From Rhodospirillales bacterium (GTDB lineage: Bacteria > Pseudomonadota > Alphaproteobacteria > Rhodospirillales > JASLQF01): 64,000 nucleotides of DNA. The translations under genes and the position numbers were made by a program. Positions 9,028 to 17,691 of this stretch are shown here, piece after piece. The stretch spans positions 124,001 to 188,000 of the forward strand of contig JASLQF010000065.1 in NCBI GenBank assembly GCA_030744625.1, in the 5' to 3' direction. The notes under the pieces are model-generated. The model saw only the letters and a program-made list of their open reading frames with translations. It did no database searches and had not been told where the DNA came from. How positions within the stretch are numbered: position 1 is the stretch's first letter; every line of letters begins with the position of its first letter.

Positions 9028-10911
9028 TTATTTGGCGCCGCCGGGCGGGGCGGGATGGGGCCATGTGCGCTCGATGCGCCACCCGGTACGCTCCCTGGCC
9101 AGCAGATACGAGACGCCTTCCTCGAGCTCCATGGACAGCGCCCGGCGTGCCGGCGGCGTCACCGAATGGACGAGCAGGCGGGCCCCGGGGCCGAGCTGGG
9201 AGGCGAACCCGTCCATGGCCTCGGCGGAGTTCCCATGGAAGGCGGAAAAATAGGGAACGGCGTGGCGGTTCAGGCGGTAGCGGGTAATGACCGCCGATTC
9301 CCCCGTGCCCAGGGGATCGAGGATAAAGAGCGGCGTCTCCGCCGACAGGGTGCCCGCGAGGGACGCCGCGACGGCGCTGAAATGGGGCTTCGGCGGCTCC
9401 AGATCGATGCGCAGCTTGTGGGGGAACGCCAGGGGCGCGCCGACCACCACCACCACGGCGAGCCCCGCCAGCGCGCCGGCGCGCCGGCGTACCCTGGGAA
9501 AGCGCCGCCACGTCGCCCCCGCCGCGTAGGCGCCGAACACGCCGGCGAGGAGGCCGACGTGCATGTTGTAACGCCAGTAGGAGACGGCGCGCAGGGCATC
9601 GACGGCGGCGAACGATGCCACGTAGACGAACAACAGGAACGCGTTGTAGCCCAGGAAGGTGCCGGCGACGACGATGGCCAGCCTGTCGAAGGGACCCCGG
9701 AAGCGCACCAGTCCCCGCGCCGCGAACACGACGGCGATGGCCATGACGGCGAAGAAGACACCCTTCTTGCTCGCCACCACCAGCATTTGAAGGAGTATCT
9801 GCGGAACGAGCCCGACGTTCCAGTTGGCGTACGGCATGAGGGTCGCCTCGGCGGCCGGGAAGAGCACCGGATCGCCGAGCGCCGTCGCCACGTGGTAGCG
9901 CCACAGCCCGTAGGCGGCGAGCCCGGGAACGATTGCCGCCGGCAACTGCTTGGCCAGACTTCGCCACGGCACGGCGGGGTCGCGCAGGCCGGCCACACCG
10001 ATGGCGACGACGAGAATGACGAACAGCGTCAGGTTGACCTGCTTGATGCCGACCAGCACCACCATGACCAGCCCGAACTGCCAGGCGAGACGGCGCGCCG
10101 GCCCCGCCTCGCCGCTGGCCAGGGCGCCCAGCATGCGCCACCCCAACACGGCGCCGAAGGCGACGACGACGGCGGTGGGGGTGTCGGCATAGGCGGTCAG
10201 CACCACCTTCTGGGAAAACGTCGGGTTGAACAGCGTCCCGGCGAGGACGGCGACGGCGGCGAGGCCCCAGCTCCCTCCCGTGACACCCCCCGCCGCACCG
10301 TCGCGCCCGGCGCCGCTCAAGGCGACGCGCACCGCCGTCAGCCCGAAACCGAGCAGCAGGAACAGGTTCAAAAGCGCCCCCGCGTTCTCCACGAAATGTC
10401 CGGCGATGCGGCTCGCCATGTAGGTGAGCAGGGGCCAGCCATAGGGATAGGCGTAGAGCATCTGGGTGCCGGTGACGGGATTTCCGGCCCCCGGGAAGCC
10501 GTCGGTCTGGAACAGGAAGCGGGATGCCGGCAACCAGTGGGAGAACTCGTCCCATTGCGACGGCTCGAGGGCCGAGGCGATGATCAAAAGCGGCGCCGCC
10601 AACAGCGCCGCGCGGATCGCCGGGCCGCTGAAGATCCCCCCTTCGCGCCGTACCCGGACGACGATGGCCGCCAGGGCGACGGCCAGGAGCCCCCAGGCCA
10701 CGTAGGTGAACGGCGTGGAAAACACCACGCCAAGCGCCGTCAAGACGAAGGCGGCGGCGGCCCACCCGTAGAGGGCGTCCCCCTCGGCCATTCGCTGGCG
10801 GCCGGCCAGCAGGCCGCCCAGCGCACTGAGCGCCGCCCACAGCACGAGCACGGCACCCAGCGCCGACACCTGTTGCAGCCCAACGAAGAAATATGACAGG
10901 TAGCCGCTCAT
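9028..10911 (-). CDS. Polytopic membrane protein, GT-C-like glycosyltransferase candidate
   Basis: A 627-residue protein with about a dozen hydrophobic segments. After the third or fourth there is a periplasm-facing loop with QWDEFSHWL near residue 120. An acidic, aromatic loop at this place is typical of GT-C transferases that use polyprenyl-phosphate sugars. The C-terminal 120 residues are soluble. I do not recognise a named family. It is the last gene of a minus-strand series of envelope-glycan genes, 151 bases after the radical SAM gene, which supports but does not prove a glycan role. Confidence 0.6.
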   Translation of the reverse strand: MSGYLSYFFVGLQQVSALGAVLVLWAALSALGGLLAGRQRMAEGDALYGWAAAAFVLTALGVVFSTPFTYVAWGLLAVALAAIVVRVRREGGIFSGPAIRAALLAAPLLIIASALEPSQWDEFSHWLPASRFLFQTDGFPGAGNPVTGTQMLYAYPYGWPLLTYMASRIAGHFVENAGALLNLFLLLGFGLTAVRVALSGAGRDGAAGGVTGGSWGLAAVAVLAGTLFNPTFSQKVVLTAYADTPTAVVVAFGAVLGWRMLGALASGEAGPARRLAWQFGLVMVVLVGIKQVNLTLFVILVVAIGVAGLRDPAVPWRSLAKQLPAAIVPGLAAYGLWRYHVATALGDPVLFPAAEATLMPYANWNVGLVPQILLQMLVVASKKGVFFAVMAIAVVFAARGLVRFRGPFDRLAIVVAGTFLGYNAFLLFVYVASFAAVDALRAVSYWRYNMHVGLLAGVFGAYAAGATWRRFPRVRRRAGALAGLAVVVVVGAPLAFPHKLRIDLEPPKPHFSAVAASLAGTLSAETPLFILDPLGTGESAVITRYRLNRHAVPYFSAFHGNSAEAMDGFASQLGPGARLLVHSVTPPARRALSMELEEGVSYLLARERTGWRIERTWPHPAPPGGAK

Positions 10912-11062
10912 GGGATGGGAACCTCGCGTCGCGTCACGCCCGCCGCTGGGCGCCGGGCGGGCGGCGCCAACATACAGCCGTCGTGGCGCGCACTCGAATG
11001 GAAACTGGCATTATGCCACCGGATTATCGCCGCGGTCGTCGTCGTCGGCGGCGGCCCGGCAT

Positions 11063-12577
11063 TCAATCGGCGCCGGTGGTCAACTGGCCGCGGCGCAGCA
11101 GGTTGGCGAGGCCCATTTCGGCGCGCGATTCATGGGTGCCCCGCCACACATTCCGGATCATGCGGAAAGGGCGCAGCGGGCGGCGCAGCCACTGCACCCC
11201 GTAGAACAGGCACAACCCGCCGAAGCGCAGGGCCTTCAGCGTCGAGTCGGAAATATTGGCGCTGTAGGACTTGGTCCGCGAGGCATCGGCGTAGGAGCGC
11301 AGGCTGTCGTAATAGGCGTCGTCGACCTTGAACCTGCCGTCTTTCAGGAGCTGCGCGAAAAGCTCCGAACCAGGATACGGGGAAAACGCCCAGACGCTGA
11401 GATCGTAGGTCCCGGCGAGCGCCATGTGCACGATGAACCGGTAACTCTCGAAGACCTCCTTGAAGGTCTCGCCGGGGAAACCCAGCATGATGTTGCACTT
11501 AACGTTGATGCCCTGGGCGTGGCAGGCTTCCATGGACTCGATCATGCCGGCGGGCTTGATCCGCTTCTTGATGCGCGCCAGGACGGCCGCCGAACCGCTT
11601 TCCGGTGAATAGGACAGGTTCCGGCACCCCGAGCGATAGAGGAGTTCCGCCACTTCGCCGTCGATGGCCTCCGAGCGGGTGCCGCTCGGAAGCTGCCAGG
11701 TGAAACTCATGCCGCGTTCCTCGATCTTGCGGCAAAAATCGACGATCCAGGACTTCTTGACGATGGCGGTGAGGTCGTAGAAGTCAAAGTTTTCGGCCTT
11801 GTAGTCGCGCTGGTAATCGGCCAGCTCGTCGAGCAACAGGTCGGGGTCGCGGGCCAGCCAGCGCGTCGTCCACATCTGCGGGCTGGAGCAGAAGGTGCAC
11901 TGATAGGGGCAGCCGCGGCTTCCCAGTACGGGCATGGAACGGCCGCGGTTGACGCCGAATCCGAAGCCTCTCTCCAAGTAGGCTTCGATGGGCAGAAGGT
12001 CCCACGCCGGCCGTGGAATGGCGTCGATGTCGCGGCGCCGCGCCCGGCGCCCGTTGACGGCGATGTTGCCGGCGCCGTCCTTGAAGACGATGCCCTCGAT
12101 GGCGGCCGGCTCCAAATTTCCGGCGGCCAGGGCGCGACACACCTCGAGCATGGTTTCCTCGCCCTCGCCGAGCACGCCGAGGTCGAGGGCGCTTTCCGTC
12201 AGGCTGGCCTCGGGCATGGCCGTGATGTGCTCGCCGCCGCCGATCAGCGGAGTCTCGGGGAAGCGGCGGCGGATGTCGGCGATCAGGCTCCGGCAATAGG
12301 GCCACTCGAACGAAAAGCCGGCGTGCACGCCGATGACGTCGACGTCCTCGGCGATGCGCTCGACGGTCTGTTCCGAGCTCAGCCCGTACAGGAAGCAATC
12401 GTTGTCCACCGGGCGGCGGGTATCCAGCGACTCGCCGACGGCGTCGATGAAGCTGACGTCGAACCCGGCGGCGCGCAGGGTTCCCGCCACGTAGGCGAGC
12501 CCCAGGGGCGGCGTGAACATGGAGGTGATATTGCTCCTGGGGACGACGATGGAGGGCCGTATCAAACAGATCTTCAT
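11063..12577 (-). CDS. B12-binding domain radical SAM protein
   Basis: A 504-residue enzyme with an N-terminal cobalamin-binding domain (MKICLIRPS, later TPPLGLAYVAGTLRAAG), followed by a radical SAM core whose cluster motif GCPYQCTFC places cysteines at residues 223, 227 and 230. Members of this class methylate or rearrange lipids, sugars or antibiotics; HpnJ of hopanoid synthesis and BchE-like proteins share the layout. The start chosen is MKICLIRPS; a longer frame reaching 12655 lacks a family-like N-terminus. Neighbours make sugars and lipid-linked glycans, so a lipid or glycan substrate is plausible. Substrate not deducible from sequence. Confidence 0.85.
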   Translation of the reverse strand: MKICLIRPSIVVPRSNITSMFTPPLGLAYVAGTLRAAGFDVSFIDAVGESLDTRRPVDNDCFLYGLSSEQTVERIAEDVDVIGVHAGFSFEWPYCRSLIADIRRRFPETPLIGGGEHITAMPEASLTESALDLGVLGEGEETMLEVCRALAAGNLEPAAIEGIVFKDGAGNIAVNGRRARRRDIDAIPRPAWDLLPIEAYLERGFGFGVNRGRSMPVLGSRGCPYQCTFCSSPQMWTTRWLARDPDLLLDELADYQRDYKAENFDFYDLTAIVKKSWIVDFCRKIEERGMSFTWQLPSGTRSEAIDGEVAELLYRSGCRNLSYSPESGSAAVLARIKKRIKPAGMIESMEACHAQGINVKCNIMLGFPGETFKEVFESYRFIVHMALAGTYDLSVWAFSPYPGSELFAQLLKDGRFKVDDAYYDSLRSYADASRTKSYSANISDSTLKALRFGGLCLFYGVQWLRRPLRPFRMIRNVWRGTHESRAEMGLANLLRRGQLTTGAD

Positions 12578-12671
12578 GGCCGGCCGATACTCATCAGGGA
12601 AACTCTCGAACGGCCCCGACGCTAACACAGTTTGCGCCACCGTCATATATACCACTTTGTCGGTTGGAGCT

Positions 12672-12688
12672 CATAACCTCATGTTATG
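12672..12688. promoter_or_regulatory. Inverted repeat in an AT-rich leader upstream of the radical SAM gene
   Basis: CATAAC-CTCAT-GTTATG, arms of 6 bases with a 5-base spacer, about 95 bases upstream of the radical SAM start. The surrounding 130 bases are markedly AT-rich for this genome and include TATATA on the minus strand (around 12644-12650). Together they look like a promoter with an operator for the radical SAM gene; the regulator is unknown. Confidence 0.35.
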
Positions 12689-12711
12689 TAGGGTTAAAAG
12701 TGGCTTCCGGG

Positions 12712-14358
12712 TCAGGATTTCCGGTCCGCGATGCCGGGGTGGGCGATCATCGTGGCGGCATCCCAGATGACCACGAGTCCCCTGCGGAAGGGGTACGTGA
12801 ACAGGGGCTTGGCGGCGTCCGGCAGGACGCGGTGATAGGACACCACCTTGCCGTCCGGGTTGCGCTCCAACCATGTCTCCACGTCCGGGTGGAGAAGGCC
12901 GATGACCGCCAGCGGTTTCCGCAGCCGGCCGAGGAACTGGAATTGTCCGTGGTAGGTGCCGAAATGGGCGAGCGGCACGCCCTGGCGCTCCCACTCGGCA
13001 AGGCGGGCGGCGGTGGGGGTCAGGTCGAAGGCCACCGATACCACCGGCCGTGCCATCAGATGAAACGTTATGACCGCGACGGCGCCGAGTCCGGCCAGCG
13101 CCGCCAGGTGCCGCGCCGCGTCCATGCGGGCCACGGCGACGGCGAGGCCGGCCGCCGCCAAAACCGCCCCCCAGCCCCATGCCGCCTGGTAGCCGAGCGC
13201 CGCCCGAGCGTCGGGCGGCGCCACAATCGGTACGGCAAGTGCGCCCAGTCCGAGGACGGCGAAGAGGAGCCCGGGAACCGCCTGGTCGCGGCGCGGCGCA
13301 CCAGGCGTTTCCCGCGGTCGCCCGGAGATGAAGGCAATCAATAGGGCGAGGGCCGGAATTTCCGGCAACAGGTAGTGCAGTTGCTTGCCGCTGATCATGG
13401 AGAATACGGCGAGGGCGGGTAGGAACCAGCACAGGCAGAACCTCACCCCGCCGTTCCCGGCTGCCGGTCGCCGGGCGCGCAGTCCGCGCCACAGGGCGGG
13501 CCATGCCACCCACGGCAGGACCATCAGAGGCAGCAACGGCAGGTACCACCACCAGGCCCGCTCGTGGGCGAAGGAGGAGACCATGCGCCCCGCCGTCTGT
13601 CCCCAAAGGATGGCATCGGCATAGGCTTCACCCCCCGCCTCGGCGGCCGGGATGGCCCAAGCCAAGCCCATGGCGGCGCCGCCGGCGAGGGCCGCCACAA
13701 CACCCCCGTACCAACGCCGCCAAGCGTCCGCCCACGGCGCCGGGTTGAGGCGGCGCCCCCACAGCGGCGCCAACAGCGCCACCGGCAGGACGTGAACGAG
13801 TACCGCCGGTCCCTTGGCCAGGACGCCCAAGCCGATGGCCACACCGAGCACCGCGAATCCCGTCCAGGCGCCGGTCCTCCACGCCCGCACCACGCCGCCA
13901 AGCCCGAGCAGGGTGCAGAAGGCGACGATCATGTCGAACATGGTAAGCGTCGTGAACAGGGCCCAGAAGAGTCCGCCGACCAGGATGAGCGGCGCCGCCC
14001 GCGCGTAACCGGTCTCCTCCGGCCACAGCCGCCGCGCCAGGCCGGCGGTGAGGAACAGGTTGGCCAGGCCGAACAGCGGCGCCACCAGACGCGGCCACCA
14101 TTCGTTGACGCCGAACACCGCCCATCCCAGGTTGATCAGCCAGAACAGGAGCGGCGGCTTGTGGCTGTAGGGTTCGCCGTTGAGGTGAGGGACAAGGAGA
14201 TCGCCGGTGTTCCACATCTCCCAGGCGACGGCCAGATAACGGGTCTCGTCGACCGGCAGCAAGGGCCTTGTGGCCAGGGCGACGCCCATCAACACCACCC
14301 ACAGCCCCGTCCACGCGGGGCTCGACCAGTGGCGGAATATGGTCTCGCTCGCGGCCAC
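12712..14358 (-). CDS. GT39 family glycosyltransferase (ArnT/PMT-like membrane protein)
   Basis: About 548 residues with roughly 11 membrane segments. The first extracytoplasmic loop carries PVDETRYLAVAWEMW followed by GEPYSHKPPL, which is the conserved Asp-Glu-Arg-Tyr loop of ArnT and related transferases that move a sugar from undecaprenyl phosphate to lipid A or another periplasmic acceptor. A GTG at 14356-14358 preceded by GGAGG is chosen; a TTG at 14370 is another candidate. It lies 15 bases after the TVP38/DedA-like gene, in an operon with a GT2 transferase that could make the lipid-linked donor. Sugar and acceptor unknown. Confidence 0.82.
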   Translation of the reverse strand: MAASETIFRHWSSPAWTGLWVVLMGVALATRPLLPVDETRYLAVAWEMWNTGDLLVPHLNGEPYSHKPPLLFWLINLGWAVFGVNEWWPRLVAPLFGLANLFLTAGLARRLWPEETGYARAAPLILVGGLFWALFTTLTMFDMIVAFCTLLGLGGVVRAWRTGAWTGFAVLGVAIGLGVLAKGPAVLVHVLPVALLAPLWGRRLNPAPWADAWRRWYGGVVAALAGGAAMGLAWAIPAAEAGGEAYADAILWGQTAGRMVSSFAHERAWWWYLPLLPLMVLPWVAWPALWRGLRARRPAAGNGGVRFCLCWFLPALAVFSMISGKQLHYLLPEIPALALLIAFISGRPRETPGAPRRDQAVPGLLFAVLGLGALAVPIVAPPDARAALGYQAAWGWGAVLAAAGLAVAVARMDAARHLAALAGLGAVAVITFHLMARPVVSVAFDLTPTAARLAEWERQGVPLAHFGTYHGQFQFLGRLRKPLAVIGLLHPDVETWLERNPDGKVVSYHRVLPDAAKPLFTYPFRRGLVVIWDAATMIAHPGIADRKS

Positions 14359-14373
14359 CCTTCCTCCCAACGA

Positions 14374-15105
14374 TCAGCCCTGGGGATCGCTATTGGTGGG
14401 CGCCGCCGGAGCGTCGCTCACTGTTCCCGAGAAATCCCGCTCGAACTCCTCGTTGAACGACTTGCCGCGGCGGTATTTGCGGTAGAGCGACACCCCCAAC
14501 ACCGCCGAGACCACGAAAAGCACGGCGCTCAGGCTGATGCGGAACGACGGCTCGACATTGATGCCGCTGCCGACCAGGGCGAAAACGATGGTCTGGGGAA
14601 GGTAGCCGATGGCCGAACCGGCCAGGAAGCTGGTGGCGCCGATCCCGGAGACGCCGGCGGCGAGGTTGACGACGAGGTTGCTGCCGACCGGCAACAGGCG
14701 GATGAGCAGGGTCATGGAAAGCGGGTTGTCACTCAGGAAATCGTCGATCTTGGCGATTCGCCTTGGGAACCTGGCGAGCACCGGCTGGCGGCCCAGGAAG
14801 CGGGCGTAATAGAAGGCGCCGATGCAACCGGCAACCGTGGACAGCAACGCTAGACCGGTGCCCGCGATAAAGCCAAAGGCATACCCGCCGAGGAAACTCA
14901 ATACCTGGCGGGGCAATCCTATCCCGGTGAAGACGGCGCCGGCGGCTACGAACAGGATGCTTCCGGCCAGGCCCTTGCCGCGCACTTCCGAATCGATCCA
15001 CCCCGTGTTGAGGAAATCGCCCAGGGCCGTGGTCTTGAAAAGGAAGCCGAGGGCCGCCAAAGAGGTCATGAGCAGCAAACCGCGCAGGAGAAATTTCGGA
15101 TTCAT
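14374..15105 (-). CDS. TVP38/TMEM64 (DedA superfamily) membrane protein
   Basis: A 243-residue protein with five to six hydrophobic segments. GLPRQVLSFLGGYAFG and, later, FLIRLLPVGSN-type segments mark the VTT/SNARE-associated domain. DedA superfamily proteins have been linked to membrane recycling of undecaprenyl phosphate and other lipid carriers. Its ATG overlaps the stop of the GT2 gene as ATGA, so the two are translationally coupled. Placement between the predicted maker and the predicted user of a lipid-linked sugar suggests a carrier-handling role, which is inference. Confidence 0.82.
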   Translation of the reverse strand: MNPKFLLRGLLLMTSLAALGFLFKTTALGDFLNTGWIDSEVRGKGLAGSILFVAAGAVFTGIGLPRQVLSFLGGYAFGFIAGTGLALLSTVAGCIGAFYYARFLGRQPVLARFPRRIAKIDDFLSDNPLSMTLLIRLLPVGSNLVVNLAAGVSGIGATSFLAGSAIGYLPQTIVFALVGSGINVEPSFRISLSAVLFVVSAVLGVSLYRKYRRGKSFNEEFERDFSGTVSDAPAAPTNSDPQG

Positions 15106-15905
15106 CGCCCTTGATATCCCTCTCCGCCGTCTTCCGCTTCGTCGTCCGTGATGATCGGGACGCCGCCCCGCCGCTGCAACCACATCACTCCCAAGAGGTC
15201 GACGATGCCGACCCACAGCCGGTCCCATACCCCGTAGCTGGAGACACCGTGCGCTCGCGCCCGGTGATTGACCGGCACCGATACCACGCGGCCTCCCCGG
15301 CGCACCATGAGGGCGGGCAGGAAACGGTGCATGTGGTCGAAGGCGGGCATCTCCAGAAAGGCCGCCCGAGTGAACACCTTGAGCCCGCATCCGGTATCCG
15401 GCGTTCCATCCTCGAGGAGCCGCGCGCGCACCGCGTTGGCGACGCGCGAGGCGGCGCGCTTCAGCCAAGTGTCCCGGCGCTTGGCGCGCAGTCCGACGAC
15501 CATGAGGCGGTCGCGCTCCCCCGCCTCCTCGAGAATCGAGAGCAGGCGCACGATGTCGCCCGGGTCATTCTGGCCGTCGCCGTCCAGGGTGGCGATGACC
15601 GGGGCCCGCGCCCGGCGCACCCCGGTGGCGATGGCGGCGCTCTGTCCGGCGCGCCGTCGGTGGCGAACGTGGCGTAGCCGGGGAACCCGGGCGGCGATAT
15701 CGCGAAGCCGGCGCGGCGTGTCGTCGTCGCTGCCGTCGTCGACATAGACGATTTCATAATCGACGCGGCCGTCGAGGGCGGCGGCGATCTCGTCGACCAA
15801 GGGGCCTATGTTCTCGGCCTCGTCGTGCAGGGGCACGACGACAGCCAACTCGGGAGAGCCCGGCCCATCGGCGTCGGCGGGTCTTTTGCGGTGCGGTGCG
15901 GTCAT
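15102..15905 (-). CDS. GT2 family glycosyltransferase (dolichyl/undecaprenyl-phosphate sugar synthase type)
   Basis: A 267-residue GT-A fold enzyme: LAVVVPLHDEAENIGPLV at the start, VDDGSDDDT and LDGDGQNDP (the DxD region) follow. No C-terminal membrane segments are visible, so it resembles soluble DPM1-like enzymes more than ArnC. It likely transfers a sugar from a nucleotide to a polyprenyl phosphate at the cytoplasmic face. First gene of the envelope-glycan operon, coupled by a 4-base overlap to the TVP38-like gene and followed by a GT39 transferase. Confidence 0.85.
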   Translation of the reverse strand: MTAPHRKRPADADGPGSPELAVVVPLHDEAENIGPLVDEIAAALDGRVDYEIVYVDDGSDDDTPRRLRDIAARVPRLRHVRHRRRAGQSAAIATGVRRARAPVIATLDGDGQNDPGDIVRLLSILEEAGERDRLMVVGLRAKRRDTWLKRAASRVANAVRARLLEDGTPDTGCGLKVFTRAAFLEMPAFDHMHRFLPALMVRRGGRVVSVPVNHRARAHGVSSYGVWDRLWVGIVDLLGVMWLQRRGGVPIITDDEAEDGGEGYQGR

Positions 15906-16428
15906 GATCAGCGAAGCTTGAAGCCGATTGGTTGGCGGAAGCTCACGGTTATTACACCCAAGCGGAATCCCGGCAAGGACCATTGCGCCGCGAGCGCCCC
16001 TCGACCGGCGGTCTCGCCAAGGCCCGCCAAGACGGGCAGGGTCGGATAGAGTACGCCAAAACCTGACAAGCCGCGTCCCGGATTTCGGCCTGAAGTGCCG
16101 GTGGCGGACTGGCTGCACGTTCCTTGTCGGCGGGGGCGCCGCCGTCGCGGTGACAACGCGAATACTTGATTCGGATAGCAAGCGTCTCCATCTATTTCAC
16201 CGCATGTAGGCGGAAGGTTGGCAGGAACCGGTGGCGACCAACGAGGTGATGGTCCGGCACGTCGACAGCGCGGCGCGCCGGGTCTCGGAGTGACCCGTTC
16301 CTGCCCTCGATCGGCTCGCGCCCATGATGCCAATCATGCCCGACCGGCGCGTCCTCCCCGGGCCGGGCACGTCATCGGCGGGCGCGCCGTGAGGCCGGGG
16401 AGGGCGCCCAGACGGCACCATTTTTAGC
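15906..16428. other. Non-coding stretch between the GT2 and GGDEF genes
   Basis: About 520 bases with no convincing gene. Open frames here lack family features and are shadows or short. Two structural features are visible: 9-base arms GGCAGGAAC (16220-16228) and GTTCCTGCC (16297-16305) that could close a 68-base region, and a small hairpin CATGAT-4-ATCATG (16323-16338). A structured RNA is possible but unproven. Confidence 0.4.
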
Positions 16429-16456
16429 TTGGACTCGACGTCCCGTGGGGTATGCT
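16429..16456 (+). promoter_or_regulatory. Putative promoter of the diguanylate cyclase gene
   Basis: TTGGAC (16429-16434), 16-base spacer, TATGCT (16451-16456). It lies 45 bases before the GTG start, leaving room for a short leader with GGGAGA as ribosome-binding site. Confidence 0.5.
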
Positions 16457-16500
16457 CTAGCGGCTCGATAAGAATAAAGAGATGGGCAAGGGAGACCGGC

Positions 16501-17559
16501 GTGAGATATTCGGCACCATTCGAACAGGCGGCCGAATACGCGCGCGCGGCACTCTCCTTGATGGAAAAGCAGGGGATCCCCTTCAATCCGAATAATTTTG
16601 CCGTTTGGTATCATTATTTTTCCGGTTCCAACCCCGACCTCAAGCGCGCCCTGGACATCCTGCTCGACAACAAGCAGGAGATTACCGCCACGGTCAGTTC
16701 CGAAATCTTCCGGCAATTCTTCGCCCTCGAGCATGAGCAGTCCGCCCTCAACGAGGCGGCCACCAAACTCGAGATAGAGATAGGCAAGGTGTTGGAAAAG
16801 TTGTCCAACGCCGGAGACGACGCCGCGGCTTACGGAAAGACCCTCGAAATGTTTAGCGGTAATCTGGGCGACGACGGATCCTCGGATGACCTGAAAAGCA
16901 TCATGTCAGGGGTCCTTGCGGCGACCCGGGAAATGGAACAGCACAACAAATTGCTGGAGGGCGAGCTCAACAATTCATCAGAGGAGGTCGACCGCCTTAA
17001 GACCGACCTCGAGCACATGCGCCACGAGGCCACCACCGATGCCCTCACCGGTATCGCCAACCGCAAGAAGTTCGACGAGGATATGCGCCGCGCCGTCACC
17101 GAAGCCATGGAGGAGGGCGCCGATCTCTGCCTCATCATGATGGATATCGACCACTTCAAGAATTTCAACGACACCTACGGCCACCAGGTCGGCGATCAGG
17201 TCCTCAAGCTGCTCGCCAATACCTTGAAGGAGGGGACCAAGGGTCAGGACACGGCGGCGCGCTACGGCGGCGAGGAGTTCGCCATCATCCTGCCGCTTAC
17301 CGACCTCGACGGGGCCTTCAGGCTGGCCGACAACCTGCGCAAGACGATCAGCTCTAAAGAGCTCCGCAACAGGACCACGAACGAGAAATTGGGCCAGATC
17401 ACGGTGTCCGCCGGCCTTGCCCAATTCGACATGGGAGAACCCATCAACCAGTTCATCGCACGCGCCGACGAGGCCCTTTACATGGCCAAGCACGCCGGGC
17501 GCAACCGCGTGGTATCCCAGGTCGAACTTGAGCAGACCGCCTTGGCCTTTGATTCCTGA
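16501..17559 (+). CDS. GGDEF domain diguanylate cyclase
   Basis: A 352-residue cytoplasmic protein predicted to make cyclic di-GMP. The C-terminal GGDEF domain has TDALTGIANRKKFDEDM, the metal-binding MMDIDHFK, and GGEEF at residues 256-260. The inhibitory I-site, RxxD five residues before, reads KGQD, so the Arg is replaced by Lys. The N-terminal 170 residues contain an unknown helical domain and a probable coiled coil (EMEQHNKLLEGELN and following) that could drive dimerisation; no membrane or PAS domain is seen. Start GTG at 16501 follows GGGAGA; a longer frame from 16429 overlaps the promoter. Confidence 0.9.
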   Translation: MRYSAPFEQAAEYARAALSLMEKQGIPFNPNNFAVWYHYFSGSNPDLKRALDILLDNKQEITATVSSEIFRQFFALEHEQSALNEAATKLEIEIGKVLEKLSNAGDDAAAYGKTLEMFSGNLGDDGSSDDLKSIMSGVLAATREMEQHNKLLEGELNNSSEEVDRLKTDLEHMRHEATTDALTGIANRKKFDEDMRRAVTEAMEEGADLCLIMMDIDHFKNFNDTYGHQVGDQVLKLLANTLKEGTKGQDTAARYGGEEFAIILPLTDLDGAFRLADNLRKTISSKELRNRTTNEKLGQITVSAGLAQFDMGEPINQFIARADEALYMAKHAGRNRVVSQVELEQTALAFDS

Positions 17560-17691
17560 ACAAAACGATGGCCTGCGTATCGGTCCGTTGACGCGGCGGG
17601 GCGTAAAGGCTTTATTCGAGACCGATTTCACGGTGCCGGTGCGATGACCATTCCGGATTGTCATGCTTGTGTTCTGGATCATACAAATTAG

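Noticed and set aside
8944..10896. A 650-codon open frame on the plus strand
   Set aside because: Antisense shadow of the GT-C-like membrane protein; composition is Gln, Arg and Gly rich and unlike any family. Similar shadows at 17721-19514 and 46041-48035 were rejected for the same reason.
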